From Paenibacillus sp. FSL R7-0337 (GTDB lineage Bacteria; Bacillota; Bacilli; Paenibacillales; Paenibacillaceae): DNA of 64,000 nt. The position numbers and the translations under genes were made by a program. How positions within the stretch are numbered: position 1 is the first letter of the stretch; the number at the start of each line of letters is the position of its first letter. Positions 43,691 through 51,860 of the stretch are shown in pieces. The stretch lies in NCBI RefSeq assembly GCF_037969875.1, contig NZ_CP150218.1, positions 4,836,001 through 4,900,000 of the forward strand. The letters are read 5' to 3'. The notes below the pieces were generated by a model, which saw only the letters and a program-made list of their open reading frames with translations, made no database searches and was not told the origin of the DNA.

Positions 43691-44239
43691 TTATATCTGA
43701 ACGTGCTTACCTTCTGCAGATATGGCATTTGCTTTTGTTTCATGAACTGTACCATATGGATGTTCAGGCGGTGCATAGATAACATATAGTTTAAGGGGTT
43801 TGTTTCCTGTATTCGTTAAATTGTGCCATTTTCCAGCAGGTACCATAATTGCATAGTCATCGTAGGCCATCACTTGAAAATCTAAATTGTCTTTCCTATC
43901 CCCCATTTGAACAAGTCCCTGACCTTCTTCAATACGTATAAATTGATCTGTTGTCGGATGGACCTCTAAACCGATATCATCGCCAACATTGATACTCATC
44001 AAAGTCACTTGAAAATATTTCCCTGTCCATAAAGCGGTACGGTAAGTTTGGTTTTGCTTTGCTACCTGGTCAATATTCACTACAAGTGGACATTGTCCAT
44101 AATCTCTTAAGTTTATTTTTCCATAGGGGTAGCAATTATAATAATGTTGAGGCAGATATGTCTGATAGTTGTTAATCCAATTGTTATGCATAGGGTAATG
44201 CAATTGATACTGATGGCATGAATTATGGTACATACTCAT
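43691..44239 (-). CDS. cupin domain protein with His/Tyr-rich N-terminus
   Basis: 182 residues. The N-terminal 45 residues are rich in His, Tyr and Asn (SMYHNSCHQYQLHYPMHNNW). The C-terminal cupin domain has metal-ligand motifs: GLEVHPTTDQFIRIEEGQG fits G-x5-H-x-H-x3-E-x6-G loosely, and VPAGKWHNLTNTG is the second motif. Related to mannose-6-phosphate-isomerase-like cupins. The N-terminal composition recalls spore coat proteins. AGAGGAGAATGAGT precedes the ATG. Function is inferred only as metal-binding. Confidence 0.8.
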   Translation of the reverse strand: MSMYHNSCHQYQLHYPMHNNWINNYQTYLPQHYYNCYPYGKINLRDYGQCPLVVNIDQVAKQNQTYRTALWTGKYFQVTLMSINVGDDIGLEVHPTTDQFIRIEEGQGLVQMGDRKDNLDFQVMAYDDYAIMVPAGKWHNLTNTGNKPLKLYVIYAPPEHPYGTVHETKANAISAEGKHVQI

Positions 44240-44444
44240 TCTCCTCTTACGATTTTGTGTGTACTTTAGTCATATGCATCTGCCTATGTAAAGGAGTGCA
44301 AAACCTGCAAAAATGGGCTGGAGCCTAAGGAGGCCAGGCATAAGATTAGCTTCGTCATTCGTTTCAATGGAAGGTTAAAGACGTCTATAATAAACGTGTA
44401 AACACAAGGACACCCATGTACAAGGAGGTTTAGGAAGAAGTGAT

Positions 44445-44573
44445 ATGCTGGCCATATACTCATTATTACTCCAGCGGGAACGTGGTGTTAAGGTAGCATT
44501 ACGTTGCGGTTTTTCTTCTAACAAAACTTCTAACCAATCTTCTAACAACAACCAAATATCAACAAAACTTTAG
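44445..44573 (+). CDS. possible 42-aa peptide
   Basis: A small open frame beginning MLAIYSLLLQRERGVKVALR and ending in an Asn/Ser/Thr-rich tail built from imperfect CTTCTAAC repeats. GGAAGAAG is near, but AAGGAGG is too far upstream. Could be chance. Confidence 0.25.
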   Translation: MLAIYSLLLQRERGVKVALRCGFSSNKTSNQSSNNNQISTKL

Positions 44574-44640
44574 AAGTAACTATATGCTTAAAACACGCGA
44601 TTTATTGCCCAACAGACCCCAGGAAAACCTAATAAATATA

Positions 44641-44694
44641 TGCTGGGTCGCACTCGTAATGCGTAGGCCGGGGGTTCAATTCCCTTCACCAGCA
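44641..44694 (+). tRNA. D-armless tRNA-Thr(CGU)-like sequence, probably a pseudogene
   Basis: TGCTGG at the 5' end pairs with CCAGCA at the 3' end (acceptor). CGCA-CTCGTAA-TGCG forms an anticodon arm with CGT, which reads ACG (Thr). TAGGC is a variable loop, and GGGGG-TTCAATT-CCCTT is a T arm with the conserved TTCAA. The D arm is absent: the acceptor runs straight into GTCGCACTCG. A terminator follows at 44713. A normal bacterial tRNA would have about 20 more bases here. Confidence 0.6.
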
Positions 44695-44712
44695 TTCTTA
44701 TGAATTAAGCTT

Positions 44713-44747
44713 AACGCGGCCTTCCGGTTCAGGGGACCGCGTTTTTT
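44713..44747 (+). terminator. intrinsic terminator
   Basis: AACGCGG, a loop, CCGCGTT and six T residues, 18 bases after the tRNA-like sequence. Confidence 0.8.
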
Positions 44748-44763
44748 AATGGCGCACGGCCGA

Positions 44764-44787
44764 ATGTATGCGAAAAACAGCATACAT
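44764..44787. repeat. REP-like palindrome, copy 1
   Basis: ATGTATGC-GAAAAACA-GCATACAT. The same hairpin with matching flanks (GA before, TRTGCT after) recurs at 63123-63146. Confidence 0.7.
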
Positions 44788-44876
44788 TATGCTCGTACGC
44801 AGCTAATTATTTTTTTCATAGATGGCCTTAGTAATTCTGAGTAAAAGGTATTCAACAGAGGAGGCGAGCTACAACT

Positions 44877-45299
44877 ATGAAATGCCTGACCATTCGCCAG
44901 CCGTGGGCCACGTTAATTGCGCTGGGAGAAAAACAAATCGAAACCCGGACCTGGCGGACCGCCCACCGGGGGGAGTTAGCTATTCATGCCGGGATGCAGG
45001 TAAATAAAGCGATCTGCCGGACGGAGCCGTTCCAGTCGTTGCTTGCACGTCACGGCTACACTGCGGACAATCTGCCAACCGGCAAGATCATTGCAGTCAG
45101 CCGCATTGCGGATTGCTGTGAAATGACACCGGGGCTTGCGCAGCAAGGCTGGCCGGGTGGAAATGAATATGTATTCGGCAATTATGCCGAAGGAAGGTAT
45201 GCCTGGAAGCTGGAGGAGGTTGTTCCGCTGGTACATCCCATACCTGCCAAGGGACGTCTGGGGTTCTGGGAATATCCTGTGCTGGAAGAGGAATTGTGA
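44877..45299 (+). CDS. ASCH domain protein
   Basis: 140 residues with the ASCH pattern: MKCLTIRQPWATLIALGEKQ, then IETRTWRTAHRGELAIHAGM and a GRLGFWEY ending. ASCH domains are RNA-binding PUA-like folds. Some members hydrolyse N4-acetylcytidine or act in transcription. AGAGGAGGCGAGC is upstream. Stands alone. Confidence 0.85.
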   Translation: MKCLTIRQPWATLIALGEKQIETRTWRTAHRGELAIHAGMQVNKAICRTEPFQSLLARHGYTADNLPTGKIIAVSRIADCCEMTPGLAQQGWPGGNEYVFGNYAEGRYAWKLEEVVPLVHPIPAKGRLGFWEYPVLEEEL

Positions 45300-45464
45300 A
45301 TTTCCTGACGATATTTTGAAGAAAAATTGCTCCAGATTGGCTGCCGGCTGGTATAATTGGGATATTCGGCGGGAAATCTTCCTATATATAAGGATAGTTG
45401 TGCTCTGAGGCGGTCTACCGCTGGAGAGGGGCAGGAATGCCGGGAAGGGGCGTATGCATAATAG

Positions 45465-45605
45465 ATGGGAAGCCTTCTAATTGCATGGCTTTGTATGCTT
45501 TGTTTGTTTCTTGCGTTCAGGGATCAGGTCAGCCGTAGAATCTTGTACCCGGTAGCTGTGGTGGTTATATGCGGCACGTTGGGGTATTGGACGTTGTTAA
45601 TGTAA
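45465..45605 (+). CDS. small membrane protein, 46 aa
   Basis: MGSLLIAWLCMLCLFLAF, a short basic loop (RDQVSRRI), then LYPVAVVVICGTLGYW and TLLM: two short hydrophobic helices. GGGAAGGGG is upstream, slightly far. A bidirectional terminator follows. Plausible but not proven. Confidence 0.45.
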   Translation: MGSLLIAWLCMLCLFLAFRDQVSRRILYPVAVVVICGTLGYWTLLM

Positions 45606-45630
45606 TTGCATCCGGGTGATCATTTAATGC

Positions 45631-45660
45631 AGAAGTCTGCCGCTTGCGGCAGGCTTCTTT
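45631..45660. terminator. bidirectional terminator
   Basis: AGAAGTCTGCCGC-TT-GCGGCAGGCTTCTTT between convergent genes. Confidence 0.8.
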
Positions 45661-45661
45661 G

Positions 45662-46078
45662 TTATCCTTGCTTCGGGCCTCCCTGCGCCGTCTTCTCCAT
45701 ACCCAGATACCTGCGCATATGCAGAGTGGCCTGGGCGGCAATCACGTCATCCAGCAGCAGCATCCGCTCGTGATAACCCCTGCAGACGAATTTGGCTTCA
45801 ACACCCGCCTCCAGCCGATTCTGTTCATAGACCCTCAGACCACGGGCGCGCATCCCGGCACGGACCTCCCGCAGATCGGCAGAAACGGCATGGACTGCCC
45901 TCTGGATGACCTCCAGATAAGGCGCAGGCGTGCGAAGCTCTGAGGATATAGCAGAAGCATCGCGCTCGAAGGCGGATAGAATAAGCGGCAGCAAAATATA
46001 GGATTTGACCAGCAGGTTATCCTGGCTCTCTGCTCTATGCATCCCTCTCAACCCCTCAAAGAGAACGTATATTCGCAT
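45662..46078 (-). CDS. conserved-looking hypothetical protein
   Basis: 138 residues, helical and charged (LLVKSYILLPLILSAFERDA; ELRTPAPYLEVIQRAVHAVS). No domain is recognised and no signal peptide is seen. Upstream AAGGATGAG may serve as ribosome site. Coding character is good (GC-rich third positions). Confidence 0.6.
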   Translation of the reverse strand: MRIYVLFEGLRGMHRAESQDNLLVKSYILLPLILSAFERDASAISSELRTPAPYLEVIQRAVHAVSADLREVRAGMRARGLRVYEQNRLEAGVEAKFVCRGYHERMLLLDDVIAAQATLHMRRYLGMEKTAQGGPKQG

Positions 46079-46227
46079 TGTAACTCATCCTTCAAAAAAT
46101 AATCAATGGGTTTTATAAATTAACTCAAATAATGTGACATTTTTCACAATAAAATCAAATGAATTATTTTATATTAAAATTGAAATATTAAAGATTGAAA
46201 AATAAATCAGCTCAAAGGAGAATGGCA

Positions 46228-46335
46228 ATGAGTCATGAAGGAAGTCTCCGCCGTGGTTTAGTATTCGGGATCATTCTAAGTGTTCCGCTCTGGGTATCAA
46301 TGATTGGCTGGATTCAGCTGTTTGGGTCCGCCTAG
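46228..46335 (+). CDS. 35-aa small membrane peptide
   Basis: AAAGGAG lies 7 bases before the ATG. The peptide reads MSHEGSLRRGLVFGIILSVP, then LWVSMIGWIQLFGSA: one transmembrane helix with a basic N-side. Closed by a terminator. The good ribosome site and terminator argue that it is real. Function unknown. Confidence 0.65.
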   Translation: MSHEGSLRRGLVFGIILSVPLWVSMIGWIQLFGSA

Positions 46336-46373
46336 GCGACATTTTATTCAAAATATATGAATTCTATTAGCAG

Positions 46374-46402
46374 GTGTCGTCCTCATGGGCGGCGCTTTTT
46401 TT
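46374..46402 (+). terminator. intrinsic terminator
   Basis: GTGTCGTCC-TCAT-GGGCGGCGC with G-U pairs and seven T residues. Confidence 0.75.
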
Positions 46403-46796
46403 CGGGGTTGATACATCCATAAATAGGGAAAAATACATTGAACAGAAGCGAAATGGGAGGGGAGATGGGCTTCGGGTGATAAAAATAGGACAAATGCATC
46501 AAATTTTAATAATATAAATTGATATAATTATAGAAAAGCGGGATAAACGGCTACAGCCAATTCTCTGATTTCTCGACTTTTTTCGTCAATAGATAAAAAA
46601 GAGACTCGTCCCTTAACCCTTATGGTACAAGGGATCAAAGAGGAACCTTCGCAAAAAAATAATTTCAAAAAATATACTGGGAATGGATTGACAACAGGGT
46701 GGGGGAGCGGATAAACTAAAATAGTACAAAAGTAACAAATGTCATAGACTCAACAACGAATTTACATAAGCAAATCTCAATTTCATACCGAAATCA

Positions 46797-46880
46797 TGTA
46801 CAAACGCAAACCGTATCGAAAGAACGGGACGCAAAGTCAGGAATCTACTGTCTCTAAAGTTGAGGCTAGGGTCGTCCGGC
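46797..46880 (+). ncRNA. c-di-GMP-I riboswitch (GEMM)
   Basis: GCAAACCGTATCGAAAGAAC, GGGACGCAAAGTC and a following hairpin match the c-di-GMP-I (GEMM) aptamer. Its conserved parts are the GCAAACC-N-CGAAAG-N-GGGACGCAAAG core and P1b with a GAAA tetraloop. It lies about 90 bases before the adhesin start. A terminator overlaps its 3' side, so control is probably at transcription termination. Confidence 0.85.
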
Positions 46881-46915
46881 CGCCGTGAAGCTAACCCTTC
46901 GTGGCGGTCTTTTTG
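46878..46915 (+). terminator. riboswitch expression-platform terminator
   Basis: GGCCGCCGTGAAG, a 6-base loop, CTTCGTGGCGGTC (all pairs, some G-U) and TTTTT. Confidence 0.8.
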
Positions 46916-46968
46916 TTGTTATAGTTGCGTGACAGATTCATAGAATAGTAACTAGGAGGTGTGGACTA

Positions 46969-49900
46969 TTGAAAAAAAGAGTGCGTAAAACAGCCGCCAT
47001 CATTATGGCTGGCCTATTGACCTTATCCAGTGCTTTTACGTGGGGGACGGATGTTAGAGCAGCTTCAGGGGTGCCGTATACGCCAACACCGGTTTTAGGA
47101 GTCGCAGGGAATTTTAATGCTTTTATCCTCGGGGATTTTGCACAGAGCAATGATCAGATTGAGGGCCGCCTGGCAGCGGCAGGGAACATTACCCTCTCGG
47201 GAGGTTACGGAGTAGCAAGAGCATACAGTGGTGCTGCGCCGACGGATGTACTTGTGGCCGGTAAGAATTTTGTACATTCAGGCAGTGGAGAGATCTATGG
47301 AAATGTAGTATTTGGGGATAGCTTTACAGCCAATGAGCCTGGTGTCAACATTAGAGGCGGGAAGAAAAATGCCAGCCCGATTGATTTTGCAGCCGAGCGG
47401 GAGTTTCTAATCTCGCGTTCCACAGAGTATGGGGCCTTGGCCGACACGAATGAGATTGGCAATAATCATTATGGACAGCTTACGATAAATGCACCAGATC
47501 GCTTCAATGTGGTTCATCTGGATGCCGCGACACTGGCGAGTACGAATTATATTCAGTTCAACATTGCCCAGAACGCTACGCTGATTATTAATATAAGCGG
47601 GCCTACAGTCAATGTGCCGAGCTTTTCAATGAAGGACGGCAGAGCCAGTCAAGTATTGTTCAACTTTTACGAAGCCTCTGAGGTGAATATCGCTTATACC
47701 TCATTCTACGGGACGATCCTCGCACCTAGAGCGGATGTTCATTATGCCGGAGCAGAGCTTTACGGGACCCTGATTGCAAAATCTTTTCGCGGCGGGGTTG
47801 AGATGCACCTTGGGATGTACGAGGGAGAGGGGCCGCCGCCGAGTCCGACGCCGACCGCAACGCCGACCCCTAGTCCATCACCGACACCAACTGTGAAGCC
47901 TACACCGACGGTAACGCCGACACCGACTGTGAAGCCAACACCGACGGTAACGCCAACACCAACTGTGAAGCCTACACCAACGGTAACACCAACACCGACA
48001 GTAAAACCAACACCGACGGTAACGCCGACACCGACTGTGAAGCCTACACCAACGGTAACGCCAACACCGACAGTGAAGCCTACACCGACCATAAAACCGT
48101 CACCTACACCTGTGTGCACTCCAACTCCAAAGCCGACACCAACCGTGAAGCCGACGCCAACACCGACCGTGAAACCGACGCCAACACCGACAGTGAAGCC
48201 GACGCCAACGCCGACAGTGAAGCCGACGCCAACACCAACCGTGAAGCCGACGCCAACACCAACCGTGAAACCGACGCCAACACCGACCGTGAAACCGACG
48301 CCGACAGTGAAGCCGACGCCAACACCAACCGTGAAGCCGACGCCAACACCAACCGTGAAGCCAACGCCAACACCAACCGTGAAGCCAACGCCAACACCAA
48401 CCGTGAAGCCGACGCCAACACCAACCGTGAAGCCAACGCCAACACCAACCGTGAAGCCGACGCCAACACCAACCGTGAAGCCAACGCCAACACCGACAGT
48501 GAAGCCGACGCCAACACCAACCGTGAAGCCAACACCAACGCCAACAGCGGTGCCAACACCAACGCCAACAGCGGTGCCAACACCAACGCCAACAGCGGTG
48601 CCAACACCAACGCCAACAGCGGTGCCAACACCAACGCCAACGGCAGAGCCAACACCAACGCCAACAGCGGTACCGACACCAACGCCAACAGCGGTACCGA
48701 CACCAACGCCAACAGCGGTGCCAACACCAACGCCAACAGCGGTGCCAACACCAACGCCAACAGCGGTGCCAACACCAACGCCAACAGCGGTGCCAACACC
48801 AACACCAACAGCGGTGCCAACACCAACGCCAACAGCGGTACCGACACCAACGCCAACAGTGGTACCGACACCAACGCCGACAGCAGTGCCGACACCAACG
48901 CCGACGCCAACGCCGACACCAACACCGACGGTAGAACCAACGCCGACAACGACACCAACACCGACGGTAGAACCAACGCCGACACCGACACCAACACCGA
49001 CGGTAGAACCAACGCCGACGCCAACGCCGACACCAACACCGACGGTAGAACCAACGCCGACACCGACACCAACACCGACGGTAGAACCAACGCCGACGCC
49101 GACACCAACACCGACGGTAGAACCAACGCCGACGCCGACACCAACACCGACGGTGGAACCAACACCGACACCAACACCGACACCAACACCGACGGTAGAA
49201 CCAACGCCGACACCGACACCAACACCAACACCGACGGTAGAACCAACGCCGACACCGACGCCGACACCAACACCGACGGTAGAACCAACGCCGACGCCAA
49301 CGCCGACACCAACACCGACGGTACAACCAACGCCGACACCGACACCGACACCAACACCGACGGTAGAACCAACGCCGACACCGACACCAACACCGACGGT
49401 AGAACCAACGCCGACACCGACGCCGACACCAACACCGACGGTAGAACCAACGCCGACGCCGACACCAACACCGACGGTAGAACCAACGCCGACACCGACA
49501 CCAACACCGACGGTAGAACCAACGCCGACGCCGACACCAACACCGACGGTAGAACCAACGCCGACACCAACGCCAACACCAGTAACAACGCCAGCGCCAA
49601 CATCGCCGCCGTTCAGTTTCCCTCCAGTGCCTACGCCGACTCCGATAATTGGATTTATCGTGAGCAATGATGTGGCCGTGAATGATGATCCACTGCCGCT
49701 GGGACCTGTAGCAACTCCAATAGCTACAACAATACCGGCACCAACGCCGACACCAGCTGTTGCGGTTGCGCCAATAGTAGCAACACCGGAGCCTACGCCT
49801 TCAGCGGAACCGGCACCCGATGTAGTCATTATTGATGATGAGGTTCCTCTAGGCAGTGTGCCTGTGGATGGAATGCTGCCGAAGACGGGCGAATCCAGTC

Positions 49901-49986
49901 CTGCTCCTTATTATTTTGCTGGTTTGGCACTCGCTGGTCTGGGCTTGATTCTTAGAAGAACCACCAGAAACAGCAAACGTAAGTGA
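46969..49986 (+). CDS. LPXTG surface adhesin with choice-of-anchor-A domain and PT repeats
   Basis: 1005 residues from TTG 46969, after AGGAGGTG. The signal peptide is KTAAIIMAGLLTLSSAFTWG. Residues about 45-285 form a choice-of-anchor-A-type beta domain (FNAFILGDFAQSNDQIEGRL; NATLIINISGPTVNVPSFSM). Residues about 290-885 are Pro/Thr repeats (KPTPTPTV, AVPTPTPT, EPTPTPTPTPTV), an extended wall-spanning stalk. The C-terminus has the sortase signal LPKTG, a membrane helix and RRTTRNSKRK. The upstream riboswitch implies c-di-GMP control. No sortase gene is in the window. Confidence 0.9.
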   Translation: MKKRVRKTAAIIMAGLLTLSSAFTWGTDVRAASGVPYTPTPVLGVAGNFNAFILGDFAQSNDQIEGRLAAAGNITLSGGYGVARAYSGAAPTDVLVAGKNFVHSGSGEIYGNVVFGDSFTANEPGVNIRGGKKNASPIDFAAEREFLISRSTEYGALADTNEIGNNHYGQLTINAPDRFNVVHLDAATLASTNYIQFNIAQNATLIINISGPTVNVPSFSMKDGRASQVLFNFYEASEVNIAYTSFYGTILAPRADVHYAGAELYGTLIAKSFRGGVEMHLGMYEGEGPPPSPTPTATPTPSPSPTPTVKPTPTVTPTPTVKPTPTVTPTPTVKPTPTVTPTPTVKPTPTVTPTPTVKPTPTVTPTPTVKPTPTIKPSPTPVCTPTPKPTPTVKPTPTPTVKPTPTPTVKPTPTPTVKPTPTPTVKPTPTPTVKPTPTPTVKPTPTVKPTPTPTVKPTPTPTVKPTPTPTVKPTPTPTVKPTPTPTVKPTPTPTVKPTPTPTVKPTPTPTVKPTPTPTVKPTPTPTAVPTPTPTAVPTPTPTAVPTPTPTAVPTPTPTAEPTPTPTAVPTPTPTAVPTPTPTAVPTPTPTAVPTPTPTAVPTPTPTAVPTPTPTAVPTPTPTAVPTPTPTVVPTPTPTAVPTPTPTPTPTPTPTVEPTPTTTPTPTVEPTPTPTPTPTVEPTPTPTPTPTPTVEPTPTPTPTPTVEPTPTPTPTPTVEPTPTPTPTPTVEPTPTPTPTPTPTVEPTPTPTPTPTPTVEPTPTPTPTPTPTVEPTPTPTPTPTPTVQPTPTPTPTPTPTVEPTPTPTPTPTVEPTPTPTPTPTPTVEPTPTPTPTPTVEPTPTPTPTPTVEPTPTPTPTPTVEPTPTPTPTPVTTPAPTSPPFSFPPVPTPTPIIGFIVSNDVAVNDDPLPLGPVATPIATTIPAPTPTPAVAVAPIVATPEPTPSAEPAPDVVIIDDEVPLGSVPVDGMLPKTGESSPAPYYFAGLALAGLGLILRRTTRNSKRK
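47875..49590. repeat. degenerate tandem repeats encoding PT stalk
   Basis: Long arrays of 18- to 30-bp units built on CCNACNCC. Three blocks can be told apart by the spacer residue: V-K-P (47880-48535), A-V-P (48536-48900), and V-E-P (48900-49560). Other frames are open across this stretch only because of the repetition. Confidence 0.9.
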
Positions 49987-50038
49987 ATCACCGGAACTGA
50001 GATTTATATAGACAAACGATGACCCTGTAATTTGACAA

Positions 50039-50083
50039 GGGCTGCTTTCGGAGATGAAGTTCTCCTGGAGCAGCTCTTTTTTC
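50039..50083 (+). terminator. intrinsic terminator
   Basis: GGGCTGCT pairs with AGCAGCTC around an inner GGAGA/TCTCC hairpin, followed by six T residues. Confidence 0.75.
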
Positions 50084-50150
50084 ATTTGATACTCCTACAC
50101 TTAAACAGCGGAGCGGGCGGAATGATTGTGGAGAAGCGGAGCGGTCGCCT

Positions 50151-50200
50151 TTGTATCCGGATTTTCACCGATTAGGGGAATGAAAAAAATCTGGATACAA
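50151..50200. repeat. 15-bp inverted repeat (REP-like)
   Basis: TTGTATCCGGATTTT and AAAATCTGGATACAA, one G-U pair, loop 20 bases. No T tail. Confidence 0.6.
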
Positions 50201-50405
50201 GAGCGATTGGAACAACGTTCCGTTTGCGGAGCGTGCTCCCAAGCGTCGCCGTAATTCATACTCCATCCATTCATGCTGAATCTTGGCTTAGCCCCGGCTG
50301 TATTTTCAGTTAGCCGTACTCCCGTGCTATACTAGGCTCAAATTACACTAAGCAAAAGATCCTATTCCCTGGCTGGAATGGTTGCTTACTGAAGGAGGAA
50401 CGTTG

Positions 50406-51377
50406 ATGTGGATGATAACCCTGCTTGTGGTGCTGATCGTGGTGGCCGCAGGGGTGGGATATGCCGGATTCTATTTTTATGGAGTAGCCATTAAGCGGGC
50501 CCCTAAGGAATTCCTGGCCAAGACCCCAGACCTTAAGATCGATCCGCCGCCGGTGGCTGGAGCCTCGTGGGGAGAAGGGGCGGAGTGGGTGTCCCGGCAG
50601 ACCTTCCGTGAGGTGGAGCTGGTGTCTGAGGATGGACTCAAGCTGCAAGGCTATTATCTGGCGTCAGAGCGTGCTGCCGGCCGGACGGTCATTGTTGCCC
50701 ACGGGTATTCCGGGAAGGCCAAGGATATGGGGGCGACCGCTAAGAACTATTATGAGAATCTGGGGTACAATGTGCTGCTGCCTGATGCCAGAGGACACGG
50801 GCGGAGCGAAGGGGATTATATCGGCTTTGGCTGGCCGGAGCGCCGGGATTATCTGAAATGGATCGGATTTGTCCTGCAGGAGAACGGTCCGGACGCGCAA
50901 ATCGTGCTGCATGGTGTATCTATGGGTGGAGCCACGGTGCTGATGACGTCCGGTGAGGAGCTTCCTCCGCAGGTCAAGGTGATTGTCGCCGATTGCGGCT
51001 ATACCTCGGTTAAGGCGCAGCTGTCCTATCAGCTGAAGCGGATGTACCATCTGCCCAGCTTCCCGTTTGTGCCGGTGGCCAGTCTGGTGACCCGGAAGAA
51101 GGCTGGCTATTCCTTTGGTGAAGCGTCTGCTCTGAAGCAGGTACGCAAGGCCAAAGTGCCGATTCTGTTCATCCACGGGGATGCGGATAAGTTCGTGCCT
51201 TATGCGATGATGAATGAGCTGTATGAGGCCTGCCGGAGTCCGAAGGAGCAACTGGTGGTGCATGGAGCAGGGCATGGCCTGTCCTATGATACGGATAAAA
51301 GCACATACATCCGCACAGTAGGCGAATTCGTAGAACGCTATGTACACAGCCCGGCTGCCGCTGAAACTGTAAGATAA
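50406..51377 (+). CDS. alpha/beta hydrolase, membrane-anchored
   Basis: About 323 residues from ATG 50406 (AAGGAGG upstream). An N-terminal membrane helix (MITLLVVLIVVAAGVGYAGF), then the hydrolase fold: GYSGKAKD near the oxyanion hole, RGHGRSEGD, nucleophile elbow HGVSMGGA, acid in HGDADKFVP and His in GAGHGLS. These match the YqkD-like/serine aminopeptidase S33 type. Cell-surface side or membrane-associated esterase is likely; substrate unknown. Confidence 0.88.
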   Translation: MWMITLLVVLIVVAAGVGYAGFYFYGVAIKRAPKEFLAKTPDLKIDPPPVAGASWGEGAEWVSRQTFREVELVSEDGLKLQGYYLASERAAGRTVIVAHGYSGKAKDMGATAKNYYENLGYNVLLPDARGHGRSEGDYIGFGWPERRDYLKWIGFVLQENGPDAQIVLHGVSMGGATVLMTSGEELPPQVKVIVADCGYTSVKAQLSYQLKRMYHLPSFPFVPVASLVTRKKAGYSFGEASALKQVRKAKVPILFIHGDADKFVPYAMMNELYEACRSPKEQLVVHGAGHGLSYDTDKSTYIRTVGEFVERYVHSPAAAETVR

Positions 51378-51396
51378 AAACCCCTAGAACGTAGAC

Positions 51397-51431
51397 GCGC
51401 CCGATATCCGCAGACAGCGGTTATCGGGCGC
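51397..51431 (+). terminator. strong hairpin without U tract
   Basis: GCGCCCGATATCCGC and GCGGTTATCGGGCGC, 15-bp stem, loop of 5. Followed by TAATTATG, so termination would be weak. Confidence 0.55.
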
Positions 51432-51860
51432 TAATTATGTTCCACACATGGGGCCTTTCCCTGAAGAACAGAGAAGCAGCCAGCCATGTCTTATCGGTAT
51501 ATAAATCCCCCGCCGTTTGTGAGCGAAACGGGTGTCGTTATTCCTTGTTATTTCCAGCAGCCGTGTGGCGAGAGAAATCCTTCCAATACGACAAAAGCCC
51601 TACCTCTCTTTTGTCCTTGCGGCTCCGTGGCCGCGCCAGTGTGAATCGGAATGCTATGTTCGAATTTAGTCTCATAAAAAGGAAAAGTACTGCAAGAAAA
51701 CGTAAGATATTGTGTCCAAACCGCCGATAATATAAAGAAGTGATTCATCGGCCTGACATCTTCTTGATGGGGATAAACATACTCGAAAACAAATATTATT
51801 TTATTATAGCACGGGGATCATATATATGCAACTGTATATTGGGCTGCGGCCGGGACGGGA
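51432..51860. other. intergenic stretch, no gene recognised
   Basis: Only short frames without ribosome sites. No RNA motif recognised. Confidence 0.4.

Noticed and set aside
47760..49829. Long reverse-strand and alternate-frame open frames across the PT-repeat region (up to 689 codons)
   Set aside because: They are artefacts of the CCNACN repeat pattern, which avoids stop codons in several frames. They lack ribosome sites, and their products would be extreme low-complexity sequences. The + frame has signal peptide and LPXTG.
51548..51748. Reverse-strand 66-codon frame between the hydrolase and HAMP genes
   Set aside because: No ribosome site and no family resemblance. Composition looks random.
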